From Rhynchopus sp. YZ270_cl-10 (taxonomy: Eukaryota; Euglenozoa; Diplonemea; Diplonemida; Diplonemidae): a stretch of 64,000 nucleotides of DNA. The notes beneath the pieces are model-generated. The model did no database searches. It was not told where the DNA came from and saw only the letters and a list, made by a program, of their open reading frames with translations. The translations under genes were made by a program, and so were the position numbers. Of the stretch, positions 9,312 to 19,200 are shown in pieces; position 1 is the first letter of the stretch, and each line of letters opens with the position of its first letter. The stretch lies in the NCBI GenBank assembly GCA_964035575.1, contig OZ037833.1, positions 2,480,001 through 2,544,000 of the forward strand, in the 5' to 3' direction.

Positions 9312-10232
9312 ATGACAACCTCCCTGACTCTGTTGTGCCTGACGCTGCCTGTGATGTGCATGGCAACATCGTCACCCGCTACTTCAGCATCTCCCACACC
9401 TCTGCCACCACTGCCGCCTTTGCCGCCAATGGATGCCACCTCTGACTCGGGTGACGCGAGTGCATCGTATTCCTCTTCAGGTTCGAGTGATGTGTCTGAC
9501 TCGACACCTCAGGGAGACTATGTCACTGCTGGCACCACAGTGCCGGCAACTGGATCTGCTGTGATTCACACTGCAGTTCCTGCGACGAGAGCGACTGACA
9601 TTGCATCATCTGGGACTGCCTCGCCTGTTGTTCCCACTGCAGCACCTGCCACTGGATCTGCTGTGCTTCCGACTGTTGCACCTGCAACTGGATCTGCTGT
9701 GATTCACACTGTAGTTCCTGCGACGAGAGCGACTGACACTGCATCATCTGGGACTGCCTCGCCTGTTGTTCCCACTGCAGCACCTGCAACTGGATCTGCT
9801 GTGCTTCCGACTGCTGCACCTGCAACTGGATCTGCTGTGCTTCCGACTGCTGCACCTGCCACTGGATCTGCTGTGATTCACACTGTAGTTCCTGCGACGA
9901 GAGCGGCTGACATTACATCATCTGGGACTGCCTCGCCTGTTGTTCCCACTGCAGCACCTGCAACTGAATCTGCTGTGCTTCCGACTGTTGCACCTGCATC
10001 TGGATCTGCTGTCATTCCCACCACAGTGCCCGCAACTGGTGTAGCAACTGTGCCGACCTTTGCACCTGCCACCGTCCCAGTGCCCAGCTATGCACCATCA
10101 ACCGTAGTGGACTCCACACCCCTCCCGCCACTGCCAACACTGCCGCCGTTGCCCCCTATGGATGACGAGTCTGATGTGAGCGACCCTTCTTCATCTGCTT
10201 CTTCTTCATCGGATTCCTCCGCAGCCCAATAA
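9312..10232 (+). CDS. Secreted Pro/Ala/Thr repeat (mucin-like) protein, copy 2
   Basis: 306 aa from the ATG at 9312, chosen because the signal peptide and the preceding bases (ATACTCAATCCTTCACA) match the paralogue at 5887. Order: signal peptide (TSLTLLCLTLPVMC), Pro-rich linker, a Ser/Asp-rich stretch missing from copy 1 (DATSDSGDASASYSSSGSSD), then an irregular repeat region. That region mixes TAAPATGSAVLP units with a longer unit containing VVPATRATD..SSGTASPVV. It ends with PLPPLPTLPPLPPMDDES and a Ser/Asp tail. No membrane anchor. The repeat region is much shorter and more diverged than in copy 1, consistent with expansion in copy 1 after duplication. Function unknown; a secreted, probably glycosylated coat protein is the simplest reading. 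Confidence 0.78.
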   Translation: MTTSLTLLCLTLPVMCMATSSPATSASPTPLPPLPPLPPMDATSDSGDASASYSSSGSSDVSDSTPQGDYVTAGTTVPATGSAVIHTAVPATRATDIASSGTASPVVPTAAPATGSAVLPTVAPATGSAVIHTVVPATRATDTASSGTASPVVPTAAPATGSAVLPTAAPATGSAVLPTAAPATGSAVIHTVVPATRAADITSSGTASPVVPTAAPATESAVLPTVAPASGSAVIPTTVPATGVATVPTFAPATVPVPSYAPSTVVDSTPLPPLPTLPPLPPMDDESDVSDPSSSASSSSDSSAAQ

Positions 10233-10758
10233 GGAGTCTCATTCGGGTTGTGCGCAGAGTTGTTCTTATGTGCTTTCTTGGAAAAAATATTCAGATGTTA
10301 TTTTTCTTGTCTTTATTGAGCTCGGACGATGTTTTCTATCTTTGAAAGGTCGTTTCTGTGTTTCCTGCTTTTTTGTCGTTCAAATACTGTCACCTGCGTC
10401 TTGACGTACTTTGCTCTTGATGCAGAGTACATGATGGATGCAGTGTTTTATCGGCTGTCTCGATTGGTCATTGCCCACGCGTCAACTTGATGTTGTCCCC
10501 TGGCCCCACCAATCAGAGCCACTTATATATTTCCTTCCTTTTTAGAATTGTTCTTGATTCGCTACAAATTGGACGACTTTGACACAAGCGTGAACCACTT
10601 ATGTTTTTATCTGTTTCACCGTCTCTGTCCTCTCTGTAGCGAGGGACGCTGCCGCGAAGCTGCTGCCTCTTCTCCAAACTTTTCTAAATTTATTTTGTTT
10701 ACCTTTTTAAGCGTCGCCTAATTTTCAAGGCGATTAACGGTGAACCTTTTATTGATTT

Positions 10759-10793
10759 AGGTGACTAAGCACGAGAGGCTTAGGTTCATCTTT
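10759..10793 (+). repeat. dispersed hairpin element A, copy 1
   Basis: AGGTGACTAAGC, a 6-nt spacer, then GGCTTAGGTTCATCTT. CTAAGC and GCTTAG form a perfect 6-bp stem. Same-strand relatives lie at 13113, 35245 and 35969. Confidence 0.65.
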
Positions 10794-10974
10794 TCAACCT
10801 TTCTATTTGTTCCTTCACGCTATGCTGTGAAACATCGCAAGCGCCAACGGGCTGCCTTCAGGTGTCTTGCTACTGTTCCTCTGGTGTGACACTGACCACC
10901 TCCATTGCAGAGGCGCATTGATCTGACGAGGTTTGTTCTCTCTTTGCTGCCTTCTGCTTCTTCTTTTTTTGTAG

Positions 10975-11024
10975 CCTGCGTCCCCAGAGGCGTTTGCACT
11001 ATCAACTTCACCTTTTTTTTTTTG
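10975..11024 (+). repeat. dispersed element B, copy 1
   Basis: Core CTGCGTCCCCAGAGGCG then TTTGCACTATCAACTTCAC, ending in a run of ten or more T. It resembles the cores at 13365, 13878, 41068 and in the array spacers (47297 and equivalents). Confidence 0.55.
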
Positions 11025-11435
11025 TTTACTTTCCTCAGTGTAAAGACTCACCACTTGTTGTTTAGCACTGTACTTTTGTTTATCGTTTTTGGTTGTTTTT
11101 GTTTGCCTGCACTCCCGGTGTTGTCTCAAACACCTGCAGTAACTGCATTTCATAAAACATTCATAGGTGAGCCTGTCAATCCCACGCATTTTTTTTGTTG
11201 TCGATTGCGTGCACAAGAGGCACGTTTTATCGTATTAGCATTATTTTGTTGTTTCCCTTTGCCTTTCTTTCTCCCCTTTCTTAACATTCTTCACACATGC
11301 AACATATGAGATCTTTCTCTGTTTCATAGATTTCTCTTTTGCGTTGTACCCTGTTTTTTATTTGCAAACAAAAGATTTCCCCGAAACTCCATCTTTCGAT
11401 TGAAAATATTATCTTAATCATTTGTATACAAAGAT

Positions 11436-11468
11436 CACCGCCTTCCATTGCAATTCACCCCCCTGCAG
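11436..11468 (+). promoter_or_regulatory. putative splice/trans-splice acceptor of PITP gene
   Basis: Pyrimidine-rich stretch with ACCCCCCTGCAG ending at 11468, eleven bases before the ATG at 11480. The pattern matches the other gene starts in this window. Confidence 0.45.
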
Positions 11469-11479
11469 AACGCTACACT

Positions 11480-12620
11480 ATGTTTAAGAAGAAAGAGAAG
11501 AAGGAAAAGCCGGAGGATGTGTCTGGCATTGTGCGTGAACCGACGAAGGTGAGTCTGCTGGTGGAGTACCGCATTCCGATGTTCATGACGACCGAGGAGT
11601 ACCGGAGGGGCCAGCTGTACGTCACCGCAAAGAGTTCGTGGGAGACAACGTTGGACAGTGCAGGGGCAGGCAGTGGTGAGGGTGTCACAGTTCTGGAGAA
11701 CGAGCCTGTGGAGGAGGTCAACCCGAACATCGCAGTCCACGGGAAGCATGCTGAACGGGAACGCTTCTCGAGCGAAGGCTGCCAACGCACCCTGAAGCAC
11801 ATCCACTTTGGCAAGGCACTGCCAAAGATCGCTTCTGCAGCGCTTCCTAAGGAAGCCAAATTCATTGAAGAGCTGGGCTTCAATTCATACCCATACACCC
11901 TTACGGTATGTCGCCTTTGTTCACTTTTTTTTTGTAGCAAACACAACCATATCCACCACAGCTCTATTCATCAAAGCAGTCCTACCTCGCAACCAAACTC
12001 TACATCTCTGTAGAGTCCATGCACTACGACAACGACCGTGGGGAGAACGTATGTCATCCCCCCCATCTCGCCGTTTTTTACATCGACACTATTCACAGGA
12101 CAACGTCTTCTCGCTCTCCGAGGCCGAGCTTGCGAAGCGTGAAGTCGTCAACATGGACATTGCGCATGATCATGTAGGTACCCCTCCTCCACTGCCCGGC
12201 CAGGAGGTGGCAAAGGAGAAGGACAAAAAGGAGAAGTGTGTCATGCCCACAGGTGACCCGCGGGTGACGCGGTCCGAGAAGACGGGGCGAGGGCCTTTGC
12301 TGTCGAAGGAGTGGAGGAAGGAGGCTGCGCCAAGCATGTGTGTCTATAAGATGGTGCGTGTCACCTGTGATGTGCCGTTGGTGAAAAGCAAGGTGGAGCG
12401 TGCGGTGCTCAAGAGCGCGATTCATGACATGATTCTCAATACGCAGAAGAACATCTTCTGCACGCTTGATGAGTACATCTGGCTCGATACGGAACAGATT
12501 CGTGAGTTTGAGGCGCGTGCCTTCGATGCCTCAGCAGCCGCTCTCAAAGGGGACACCGGCCCAGCAGAACGCCTCGAACTCCCAAAACAGCCTGAAACCA
12601 AACCCGATTGGGTGCAATGA
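11480..12620 (+). CDS. Class I phosphatidylinositol transfer protein, three exons
   Basis: Exons 11480-11905, 11962-12048 and 12099-12620 (all phase 0) give 344 aa. PITPs exchange phosphatidylinositol and phosphatidylcholine between membranes and feed PI to kinases. Family blocks are present in order. VEYRIPMFMTTEEYRRGQLY is the N-terminal START-like strand. EGVTVLENEPVEE is the conserved lipid-loop region. FNSYPYTLT is the 'NAYPYC' type block. KTGRGPLLSKEWRKE is the conserved KTGRGPL block. CVYKMVRV is followed by a C-terminal amphipathic helix. The exon 2 peptide (LYSSKQSYLATKLYISVES) fits the family alignment where the unspliced frame would diverge into a Cys/Phe-rich sequence. The segment between exon 3 residues ~25 and 60 (PPPLPGQEVAKEKDKKEK) is a small insertion. 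The start is the first ATG after a CTGCAG acceptor-like site. Confidence 0.9.
11906..11961 (+). other. cis-intron 1 of PITP (56 bp)
   Basis: GTATGT donor after codon ACG; CACCACAG acceptor. Phase 0. Removing it restores PITP homology into exon 2. Confidence 0.85.
12049..12098 (+). other. cis-intron 2 of PITP (50 bp)
   Basis: GTATGT donor, TATTCACAG acceptor, phase 0. It joins exon 2 (..NDRGEN) to exon 3 (DNVFSL..). Confidence 0.85.
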
Positions 12621-12650
12621 AGATGCACACATCTCATGTAATTTTTTTGT

Positions 12651-12718
12651 GCTTTCATCCGTATGTCTGGCATCGTAGGTGGGTCAGTCGGAGGTGCCAT
12701 CAACAACTACAGTTTTTT
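12651..12718 (+). repeat. dispersed element family C, copy 2
   Basis: GCTTTCATCCGTATG..CTGGCATCGTA..GTGGGTCAGTCGGAGGTGCC, then ATCAACAACTACAG and a T-run. Nearly the same as the copy at 13464. It starts 30 bases after the PITP stop codon. Confidence 0.7.
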
Positions 12719-13112
12719 CTTAGTATTTTGCAGTTTTTTGTTCGTAGCATTTTCTTTTGCATGTTGTGTGCGAAGGTCGATCACAGAAAAGTAGACCCCC
12801 CCTCTATCATGCCTCCCCTAATCTAGCTTCTTCTCCCTAGGCAATGAAGGCTTCGTTGCAAAACACACAAACACAGCAGAGGTGTGGTTGCCGGGTCATA
12901 CATATACCCCACCTTCTGCAGAGGAGTGGTCTGCCCCCATAGCTCATCGTGTGAGACGTGCGTTGATATATTTAATCGTTTCTCTTTTTTTTCGAGCTTT
13001 TTTTTTCGAAATCTCCCATCAAACAGTGATACGATGCGAAATGAAGCAAACCCGTGTATTGTTCTAGATCTTTGTGCACATAGTGTGGTACATATATTTC
13101 AATTTTTTGTTG

Positions 13113-13145
13113 AGGTGACTAAGTACACAACCCTTAGGTTCATCA
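13113..13145 (+). repeat. dispersed hairpin element A, copy 2
   Basis: AGGTGACTAAG, a 9-nt spacer, CTTAGGTTCATC. The CTAAG/CTTAG stem is kept although the loop sequence differs from copy 1. Confidence 0.6.
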
Positions 13146-13329
13146 GTTCTGTTTTTCTCTTTTGTGTCTCATTGCAATACAGGAGGGAGCTCCAAAGTTG
13201 TGTGTACTCTTAGGTGTATATTTTGGTGTGCCGGGATACCCCCGACTATCAAAAATGAGAGGGCTTTGCATTTCATTTTTTTTTCTCTTCTCCCTCCCTC
13301 GTGGTAACCGTGTGCATACCAATGAAGTG

Positions 13330-13427
13330 CTCTCTGGGGGTTCGATAACCCCGCAGAGAATCGGTGTCTTGCGTCCGCCGATGAACGGTGAGGCGTTTTT
13401 GCACTTTTCAACTTCTCTTTTTTTAGG
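13330..13427 (+). repeat. dispersed element B, copy 2, with T-loop-like hairpin
   Basis: 5' part: CTCTGGGGGTT, loop CGAT, AACCCCGCAGAG, a strong hairpin whose GGTTCGATAACC resembles a Pol III B box. 3' part: GTCTTGCGTCCGC, GATGAACGGTGAGGCG, TTTGCAC, TTCAACTTCTC, then T7. The 3' part is nearly identical to 41068-41125. Confidence 0.65.
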
Positions 13428-13463
13428 TTTCCTTTTTACATCTACTGTAGGCCGCAGGGTACT

Positions 13464-13542
13464 GCTTTCATCCGGATGGCTGGCATCGTACAGTGGGTCA
13501 GTCGGAGGTGCCTGCATCAACAACTACAGTTTTTTTTTTTTT
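13464..13542 (+). repeat. dispersed element family C, copy 3
   Basis: GCTTTCATCCGGATGGCTGG, then CATCGTACAGTGGGTCAGTC, GGAGGTGCC, ATCAACAACTACAG and a run of about 14 T. It follows element B copy 2 after 36 bases. Confidence 0.7.
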
Positions 13543-13838
13543 CACCTTTCTATTGTGGTTGCATGGACGGATTCCACAGAGGTCTCACTTCGCTTGTTGA
13601 TTTGTTTGGTGCTGTCTGGGGTTCGATAACCCGAGAACCACCCTAAGTCCAACGGTGTTCCTGTGGTGTTCGTAGTTCAACTTCTTTTTTGAAAATTGGT
13701 AGTATCGTGTAGGATGTGCACCAGGGTAGGTTATCCTGCAGATACTTTCTTTTTTTGTAAGAAACGATGTTTTTGTGTACCCTCTCAAAAAAACGCTTTC
13801 TATTCTGAAGGTTATTTTTTGAATTTAATGTTGTAGTG

Positions 13839-13935
13839 CTCCCTCTGCGGTCTGACAACCCAAGCGGAGCGAACTGATATCTGCGTCCGCAAAGTGGCGT
13901 TCGCATCTTCCAACTTCCATTTCTTTCCTTTTTTC
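13839..13935 (+). repeat. dispersed element B, copy 3 (diverged)
   Basis: CTCTGCGGTCTGAC..AACC..GCGGAG hairpin remnant, then CTGCGTCCGC, GGCGTTCGCATCTTCCAACTT and a T/C-rich end. The order of parts is the same as in copy 2. Confidence 0.5.
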
Positions 13936-14003
13936 CTTGGCGCGTGAGAGCAGAGGGGATACGGGCATAGGAAAATTTAAGTGTCGCGCTGCGCTGCCTT
14001 AGC

Positions 14004-14029
14004 GTAACCAGCCCTCGGACGGCTGTTAC
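14004..14029. repeat. hairpin GTAAC-C-AGCC / GGCT-GTTAC
   Basis: Nine base pairs with one bulged C and a 7-nt loop (CTCGGAC). A-rich sequence follows. No homologue elsewhere in the window. Confidence 0.5.
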
Positions 14030-14562
14030 ACTACGGAAAAAAAAAAGAAAAAAGCCTTCCTATACACATTCCGCCCCATTCCTCTGTCTCTTTCTCAATC
14101 CTTTCCACCTTGGTATCCCTTCTGTGCGCTGTAAAACAGTAAAACAGCGAGCACACAAGACCTTTTTAGCTTGGAACGAAAAAAAATGACACCCAATCCA
14201 GGGGTGCGAGATGTGATTCCGATTCCCGATTTTTTTGGGATTCTGAAAAAGGAAAAAAAAAGCACCATATTTTGTGTAGCACATCCCCTTTGTTCTATCG
14301 TCACTTTTTTTTGTTACGCCATCCCCGACGCGAGTTCATTGCAGCTCCAACATCAGCTTCGCGTAGACTAGCCACACCGGGTGCGTGTTGAACTCCTCAG
14401 CCCTAAACATGATGTGGTTGAGCATATCCGCACAGGACAGCACTTTGCAGCGCAGCATTTGCTGTGAAAAGCATTGTGATGAAGTGTGTGTCGTGCTCGT
14501 TCTGTTCCTTCTTCTCACGTGCCTGCTTCGCACGCTTGTTGTTCCCCCCCGACACAACCGGG

Positions 14563-14582
14563 TCATACCAAGGTACACTGTT
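14563..14582 (+). repeat. dispersed element D, copy 1
   Basis: TCATACCAAGGTACACTG matches 40522-40541 (TCATACCAAGGTACATTG) with one difference. It lies in the leader region of the DUF4116 gene. Confidence 0.45.
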
Positions 14583-14639
14583 CAGAGAGAGCTGTTCTAT
14601 TTCAAACCTCTCGATACACAACACAGTCTACACCACAAA

Positions 14640-15806
14640 ATGCTTCTCACCCTACACATTGAGACAATGGAGGTGCAGGTGGATGCTGCTGCCGATGATA
14701 CTTTGGAGACTTTGCGTGATGCTGTTGAGGCTGCAACGACGTTGACACGAACGATTATTCGATTTGTAGATATTGCTTCGGATACGATTATTGCTGGGCC
14801 TGCACATTGCGACAGCACACCGCTGGCGGAGTGTGTAGTCGGGGATGCAGTACGGGTGGAAGAGATTGTTGTGCCAACTCTTTGCAATGCAAGTGAAGAG
14901 GCGCGGTCGGACCGTTCTGTGGTGATGTGGCATGTTGCGCAGTTTGGGTCGAATTTACAGTTTGCTTCGGAAGAGCTGTGTGATGATGAGGAGGTGGTTG
15001 GGGTTGCACTTGGGAGGTGTTGTGGTGCCTTTGAATTTGCATCGGAACGGATTCAGAATGACATGGCCTATGCTAGACAGGCTGTATCGGAGGACGGAGA
15101 TCTGTTGCAACATGCTGGAATCGAGCTGCAGGATGACCTTGCATTGGTCACAGTAGGGCTACCCTTTTCATTTAAATATGCATCAGAACGCCTTCGGGAT
15201 GATCCGATTCTCGCAAAGAGAGTGATCTCAGAAAATGCCCAATACTACCGATACCTCTCTCCCCGCCTTAAGGCAGATATAACCTTCGCGCAAATCGCGG
15301 TGCACAGCGACGAAAGGCTTCTCTTCTCCGCCCCGATGGAGGTCCGCCACGACTCCCGCCTTCTCGTCTCTGTTGTCACGAAGGACCCACGGCTCATCAC
15401 CTTTTCTGCTTTTGAAGATGCCTTCGAAGACCTACCCTGTGTTCTCGCCTTTGTTTCCCACCCAAACCCATTATCCTGGCCATATCTCGCAAGGATCTAT
15501 GATCTCATCTCTGAGTCTCTCAGAGAAGATGTACTACCGAAGATAGCAGAGCGCCATCCACAACTCCGTTTTGAAAGGTGGGATGACATGAGGCAAAGGC
15601 TGCAGCTGCTTGCGGTGGGGTCTCGCTTAGAGCATGAATCCGATGAAGTGAAGGACGACACCGCTCTAGTGACATGTCTTGTTCAGATCTGTGGAGACAA
15701 CATCCAATACGCAAGTCCACGACTCCGCAGGGACCCAGTACTATGCAAGCTTGCAGTCGCACGGAATCCGGCAAACAGTGTATTCACGTTGTCCGATGAT
15801 TCCTAA
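14640..15806 (+). CDS. DUF4116-repeat protein with ubiquitin-like N-terminus
   Basis: 388 aa from the ATG at 14640. The frame is open upstream to 14385, but that segment has no coding character and contains an acceptor-like ACACAG at 14626. Residues 1-75 (MLLTLHIETMEVQVDAAADD, then a TLETLRDAV helix) look like a ubiquitin-like beta-grasp fold. From about residue 95 there are tandem ~40-50-residue helical repeats with the DUF4116 signature: LQFASEELCDDEEVV, FEFASERIQNDMAYA, FKYASERLRDDPILA and, near the C-terminus, IQYASPRLRRDPVLC. DUF4116 has no established function; it is abundant in some protists and giant viruses, often next to F-box or ubiquitin-related domains, so a ubiquitin-system adaptor is a guess. 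No catalytic residues can be named. Confidence 0.75.
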   Translation: MLLTLHIETMEVQVDAAADDTLETLRDAVEAATTLTRTIIRFVDIASDTIIAGPAHCDSTPLAECVVGDAVRVEEIVVPTLCNASEEARSDRSVVMWHVAQFGSNLQFASEELCDDEEVVGVALGRCCGAFEFASERIQNDMAYARQAVSEDGDLLQHAGIELQDDLALVTVGLPFSFKYASERLRDDPILAKRVISENAQYYRYLSPRLKADITFAQIAVHSDERLLFSAPMEVRHDSRLLVSVVTKDPRLITFSAFEDAFEDLPCVLAFVSHPNPLSWPYLARIYDLISESLREDVLPKIAERHPQLRFERWDDMRQRLQLLAVGSRLEHESDEVKDDTALVTCLVQICGDNIQYASPRLRRDPVLCKLAVARNPANSVFTLSDDS

Positions 15807-16296
15807 TTGGAGATGATGTTAATTTGATGTGTGGTTTAATCTATGGTAAGATGGGAGTGTCCGTGGAGGATGGACGTATTGTGCCAACTCTTCTGTTTGT
15901 CATAAGGTAAACGTAACTATTCCATGACGGTATTCCAGCAGCCCTATGAAGAAGGCCGTCTTCATTGTACTGTGCACTTCCATACCGAGAACAACAACAA
16001 CAACACCCAATCCACACCAAATACGAGCCAACTTTAAACAACGGAACCCAGGTTAACGCCATGTTCACGTGTTCCCCCTCCCGCCCCCAATGTGGGGAGG
16101 CGTTTGCACTTTCACCCTTTCCCCCCCCCTTCCCCCATCTAACTTTCCCGCGAAATATTCAAAAATATCCACCATTTTTACAAACTGTCATTATGACACC
16201 CCCATCCCCCCTACCTCACCCCTCTACTCTACTCCACTCATTTACCCCATTTAAACCTCATCAAAGGTAGGTCCTCTTCGGAGCACACACCTAACC
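15807..16296. other. intergenic region DUF4116-type II membrane protein
   Basis: No gene. C-rich pyrimidine tracts (16120-16255) precede the next start. A partial element B core, GAGGCGTTTGCACTTTCA, lies at about 16096-16115. Candidate acceptors are TCATCAAAG (16266) or GTAG (16270). Confidence 0.55.
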
Positions 16297-19200
16297 ATGA
16301 GGCACCGGCGGCGTCACAGCCAGGCACGTCGCCGCATCGTGGACACTATGGTGCTTGGTGTCGGAGTGGTGGCGATGATTGCGTTGTTTGGTGTGCAGTT
16401 TGGAGGGGAGACACCGAGGACTGTTATTTTGCATACCCCACAGCCTATTGGAGGGGGTGGAGATGCGAGGATTCGCGATGTGCAGGACCGAGCGCGGGAA
16501 GCACGCAAACGCGAGGCGTTTAACGACCAAGCAAAGCTCACAGCCGTCTCCGTTAGCGCCTTCGATGCGAGCGTCATCTTTGGCACCGCCTTTTCACCTT
16601 GGAGCGATGCAGGCACCACCACCACCTCCTCCTCCTCCTCCTCTTCCTCCTCGGATGCAGCTACCTCCCAGAAGTCTTACATCCACGCCTTCCCAAAGGA
16701 AAAGCTTGCCCTCCTAGAGAAAGACCTCACTGATGTGTCCTCACCTCTTATGCTTACCCCCCTTAACGTCTTCCTTCCTTCTATAGCCTATGAAAAGCTC
16801 CGCCGGCGCTACGCTAGAAGTGAAGCATTTCTCCCAAAGCATGATTATCTTGATGCAGAGTTTTATGCGCAGTTTGCAGACTATTTTTATCATAAACACC
16901 GTCTCAGCAGTTTGCGTACTATTCTTAGTGGAACTCATCTTGACGAAGAGCTGACGTTTCTTAAAGGTCTTTCCGAAGGAACGCAGTACATTACAATAAA
17001 CGGAGTCAACCTGACGATACCGCATTCCTTCATGGAGAGAACACCTCACAAAAGATATTTGTTTGACCCAATAGCAGATTTGAGTGATTTGGCGGGTTTG
17101 GTGAAAGGAGGGGTCGAAGGGGTGTTTACGATGTACACGAAACAGGTGAATACATCACGTTCGGGGCAGAGGCCGTCTCCATTGACGTGCCATGAAGGGG
17201 TCTTGCGGAATGAGGCAGAGTTCTGGAAGGGGTGGGTAGAGTTTGCAGTGCAGCGGAACTTTGCGGAGGTGATGCTTGATGTGCAGGGCAGGGATGGGCA
17301 AAGCAAAAGGCGATCTGAAGAAGAAATCTATTCAATGCTAGAAGGGGAAGCCAATATGAGTCTGAACGTCAATGTGTTTAGTGTTCTTATCAATATGATT
17401 CATGATGCTGCCGTCATGTATTGGGTGTCCAAGGTTGATGATTGGGATGCAACCAGACGTAGAATCTGTGGAGCAAACTTTGCCACCGCCGAATCGATTC
17501 TAGAACGCTTTATTGACGAAGAGCTAGGAGAGCATAGTGATGTCGTCGTGCTTCTTCACCCCCCTCATACCCTCTTTGCTGCAGGGTCCGTTCGCTTAGG
17601 CAAGGTAAGCGAGAAGTACCACGTACACCACCACCCATGCCATAAGGTCACCCCCATGATGTGCACAGCGCCGTTAATCCTAACCAAAGAGACCTCCTTC
17701 GAAGGTGCCCTGGCACTGTCAAAGCAGGTGTCACCACAAAGCCTTCTTGTGATAGCATCGTTGAAAGGGCAAGAGGAGGACGGTCAGTTGGTTGTGCATG
17801 CAATGGCGGATGATTTCTTGTATGAGATTGACAAGTCGTTTAAAGGGCAGAAGTCGAGTGAAGGTGTGGCGCGTGTGTTGGCAGGGAGGTTTCCGAATAG
17901 GCGTCTCATCAGCGTGACGCCGCCGGGGATCATTACAGTGTTTTCGCATGACTTCTTTTTGGAGAGCACGGCGCAGGTTTCTCCAGATCGGAGCAGCTTT
18001 TTTTTACCGGTACTGACACAGGCCAGCAAATCCAAGGCAGTTGAGATGCTGGACATCGATGCGGTGCAATCTACCAGTCGTTCGGACGCGGTTTTGAAGA
18101 CTGGGTACAAAACTGTTGATGGGGTGACACAGCTGGCTTCCTTCTCTGCGGCAGTCACACGGAAGAGCTTTGGCCTCTGGCGCGGTCGTGCAGAACTCGA
18201 ACGGAAGCAGAAATCCTTACTTCTCAACAGCGCCTTCCTCGAGAAGGACGGCGACGACACTGCCAGCGAATCCTTGAACTCTATACCATTCAAGGACGGT
18301 CGCGCCTTCGTCCGCCACATCTCTGGTGCTCAGGGGTGCGGGCGTGCTGCTGTCCAACGAGGTTTTGTCAAAGAAGTCGCGACATTTGATTCAACCAAAT
18401 CACGCATTTGCGCCGTCGAACTCCCCTCCAACGGACAGGAACGTGGCAACCACTACACAACCTCCGCCTCGTCTCGTCTAGCGGGGTCTGCCATTACTCT
18501 ATTATTCCAACGTCAAAGCAATGTGCGTACCACCGAATACGATACCCCAATCTCCTCTCATGGTGTCGTGGTGAACAACCGCTTGGTGCCCTTCTCCTCC
18601 GCGAAGACGGCGGAGGGTGTGCTCACCGCAGAGGCGCATGACGCAGATGGTGCGCAATACATTGTCGAAATCCGAGAAAGCACCGACCACGTCCACGACC
18701 TGTTCAGCACCTTCAAATTCATTGTCACCGCGTACACCCCAAGCAAAGGGATTGTTGCCAAACATACCAACCACAGCCGCACCACAACCAGCACATTACG
18801 TCGTGCCGCGCCGAATACTGAAATCAACAGTATTGAGGTGGAATTTACTTTTGACCCTCCTCCTGCGGGGGGTGAATATGACCCTACCGATGCAAAGAAA
18901 GCACTTGACGAAGAAAAAGACGACGACATCAAAGAACTGCGTTTAGCACACCCCTTTGTACACACCCCGGTCGAGAGCCTGGGGAGGGAGGGCACATCAC
19001 CCCTATACGCAAGCGAAGAGACATTCCGATCTCCTGTGGTAGTTTTATCCTGGCGGGAGCGGGGGGCGGTCTTGGTACCATCTTTGAAGCTGATTACGGC
19101 ACAGCAGGGGCAAGGCGTAGCATCCTTACAACACAGTGTAGATGTGCAGACCGCCAGCCTCTCTGCAACCTTGAACGGCGTCAGTACCGACATCTCCGAT

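Larger units (their letters stand above)
10233..11479. other. intergenic region PAT2-PITP (duplicate of 7924-9311 flank)
   Basis: No gene seen. It carries the second copy of the conserved PAT 3' flank (best block 10433-10541), element A copy 1 (10759-10793) and element B copy 1 (10975-11024). Just before the PITP start there is a C-rich tract ending CCCCTGCAG at 11468. Confidence 0.65.
12621..14639. other. gene-free 2-kb region rich in short dispersed elements
   Basis: No credible coding sequence. It contains element C copies 2 and 3, element A copy 2, element B copies 2 and 3 with hairpins, a shorter TTCGATAACC hairpin at about 13615-13635, the hairpin at 14004-14029 and element D copy 1. 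The density of repeated, structured, T-run-terminated pieces is the highest in the window. Confidence 0.65.

Noticed and set aside
12174-12203. Possible third PITP intron (GTAGGT..GGCCAG, 30 bp)
   Set aside because: Too short for splicing compared with the 50-461 bp introns here; the frame is open through it and the position is a variable loop of PITPs.
13330-13358. tRNA gene suggested by GGGGTTCGATAACCCC
   Set aside because: The T-arm-like hairpin has one extra base and there is no matching acceptor, D-arm or anticodon arm upstream.
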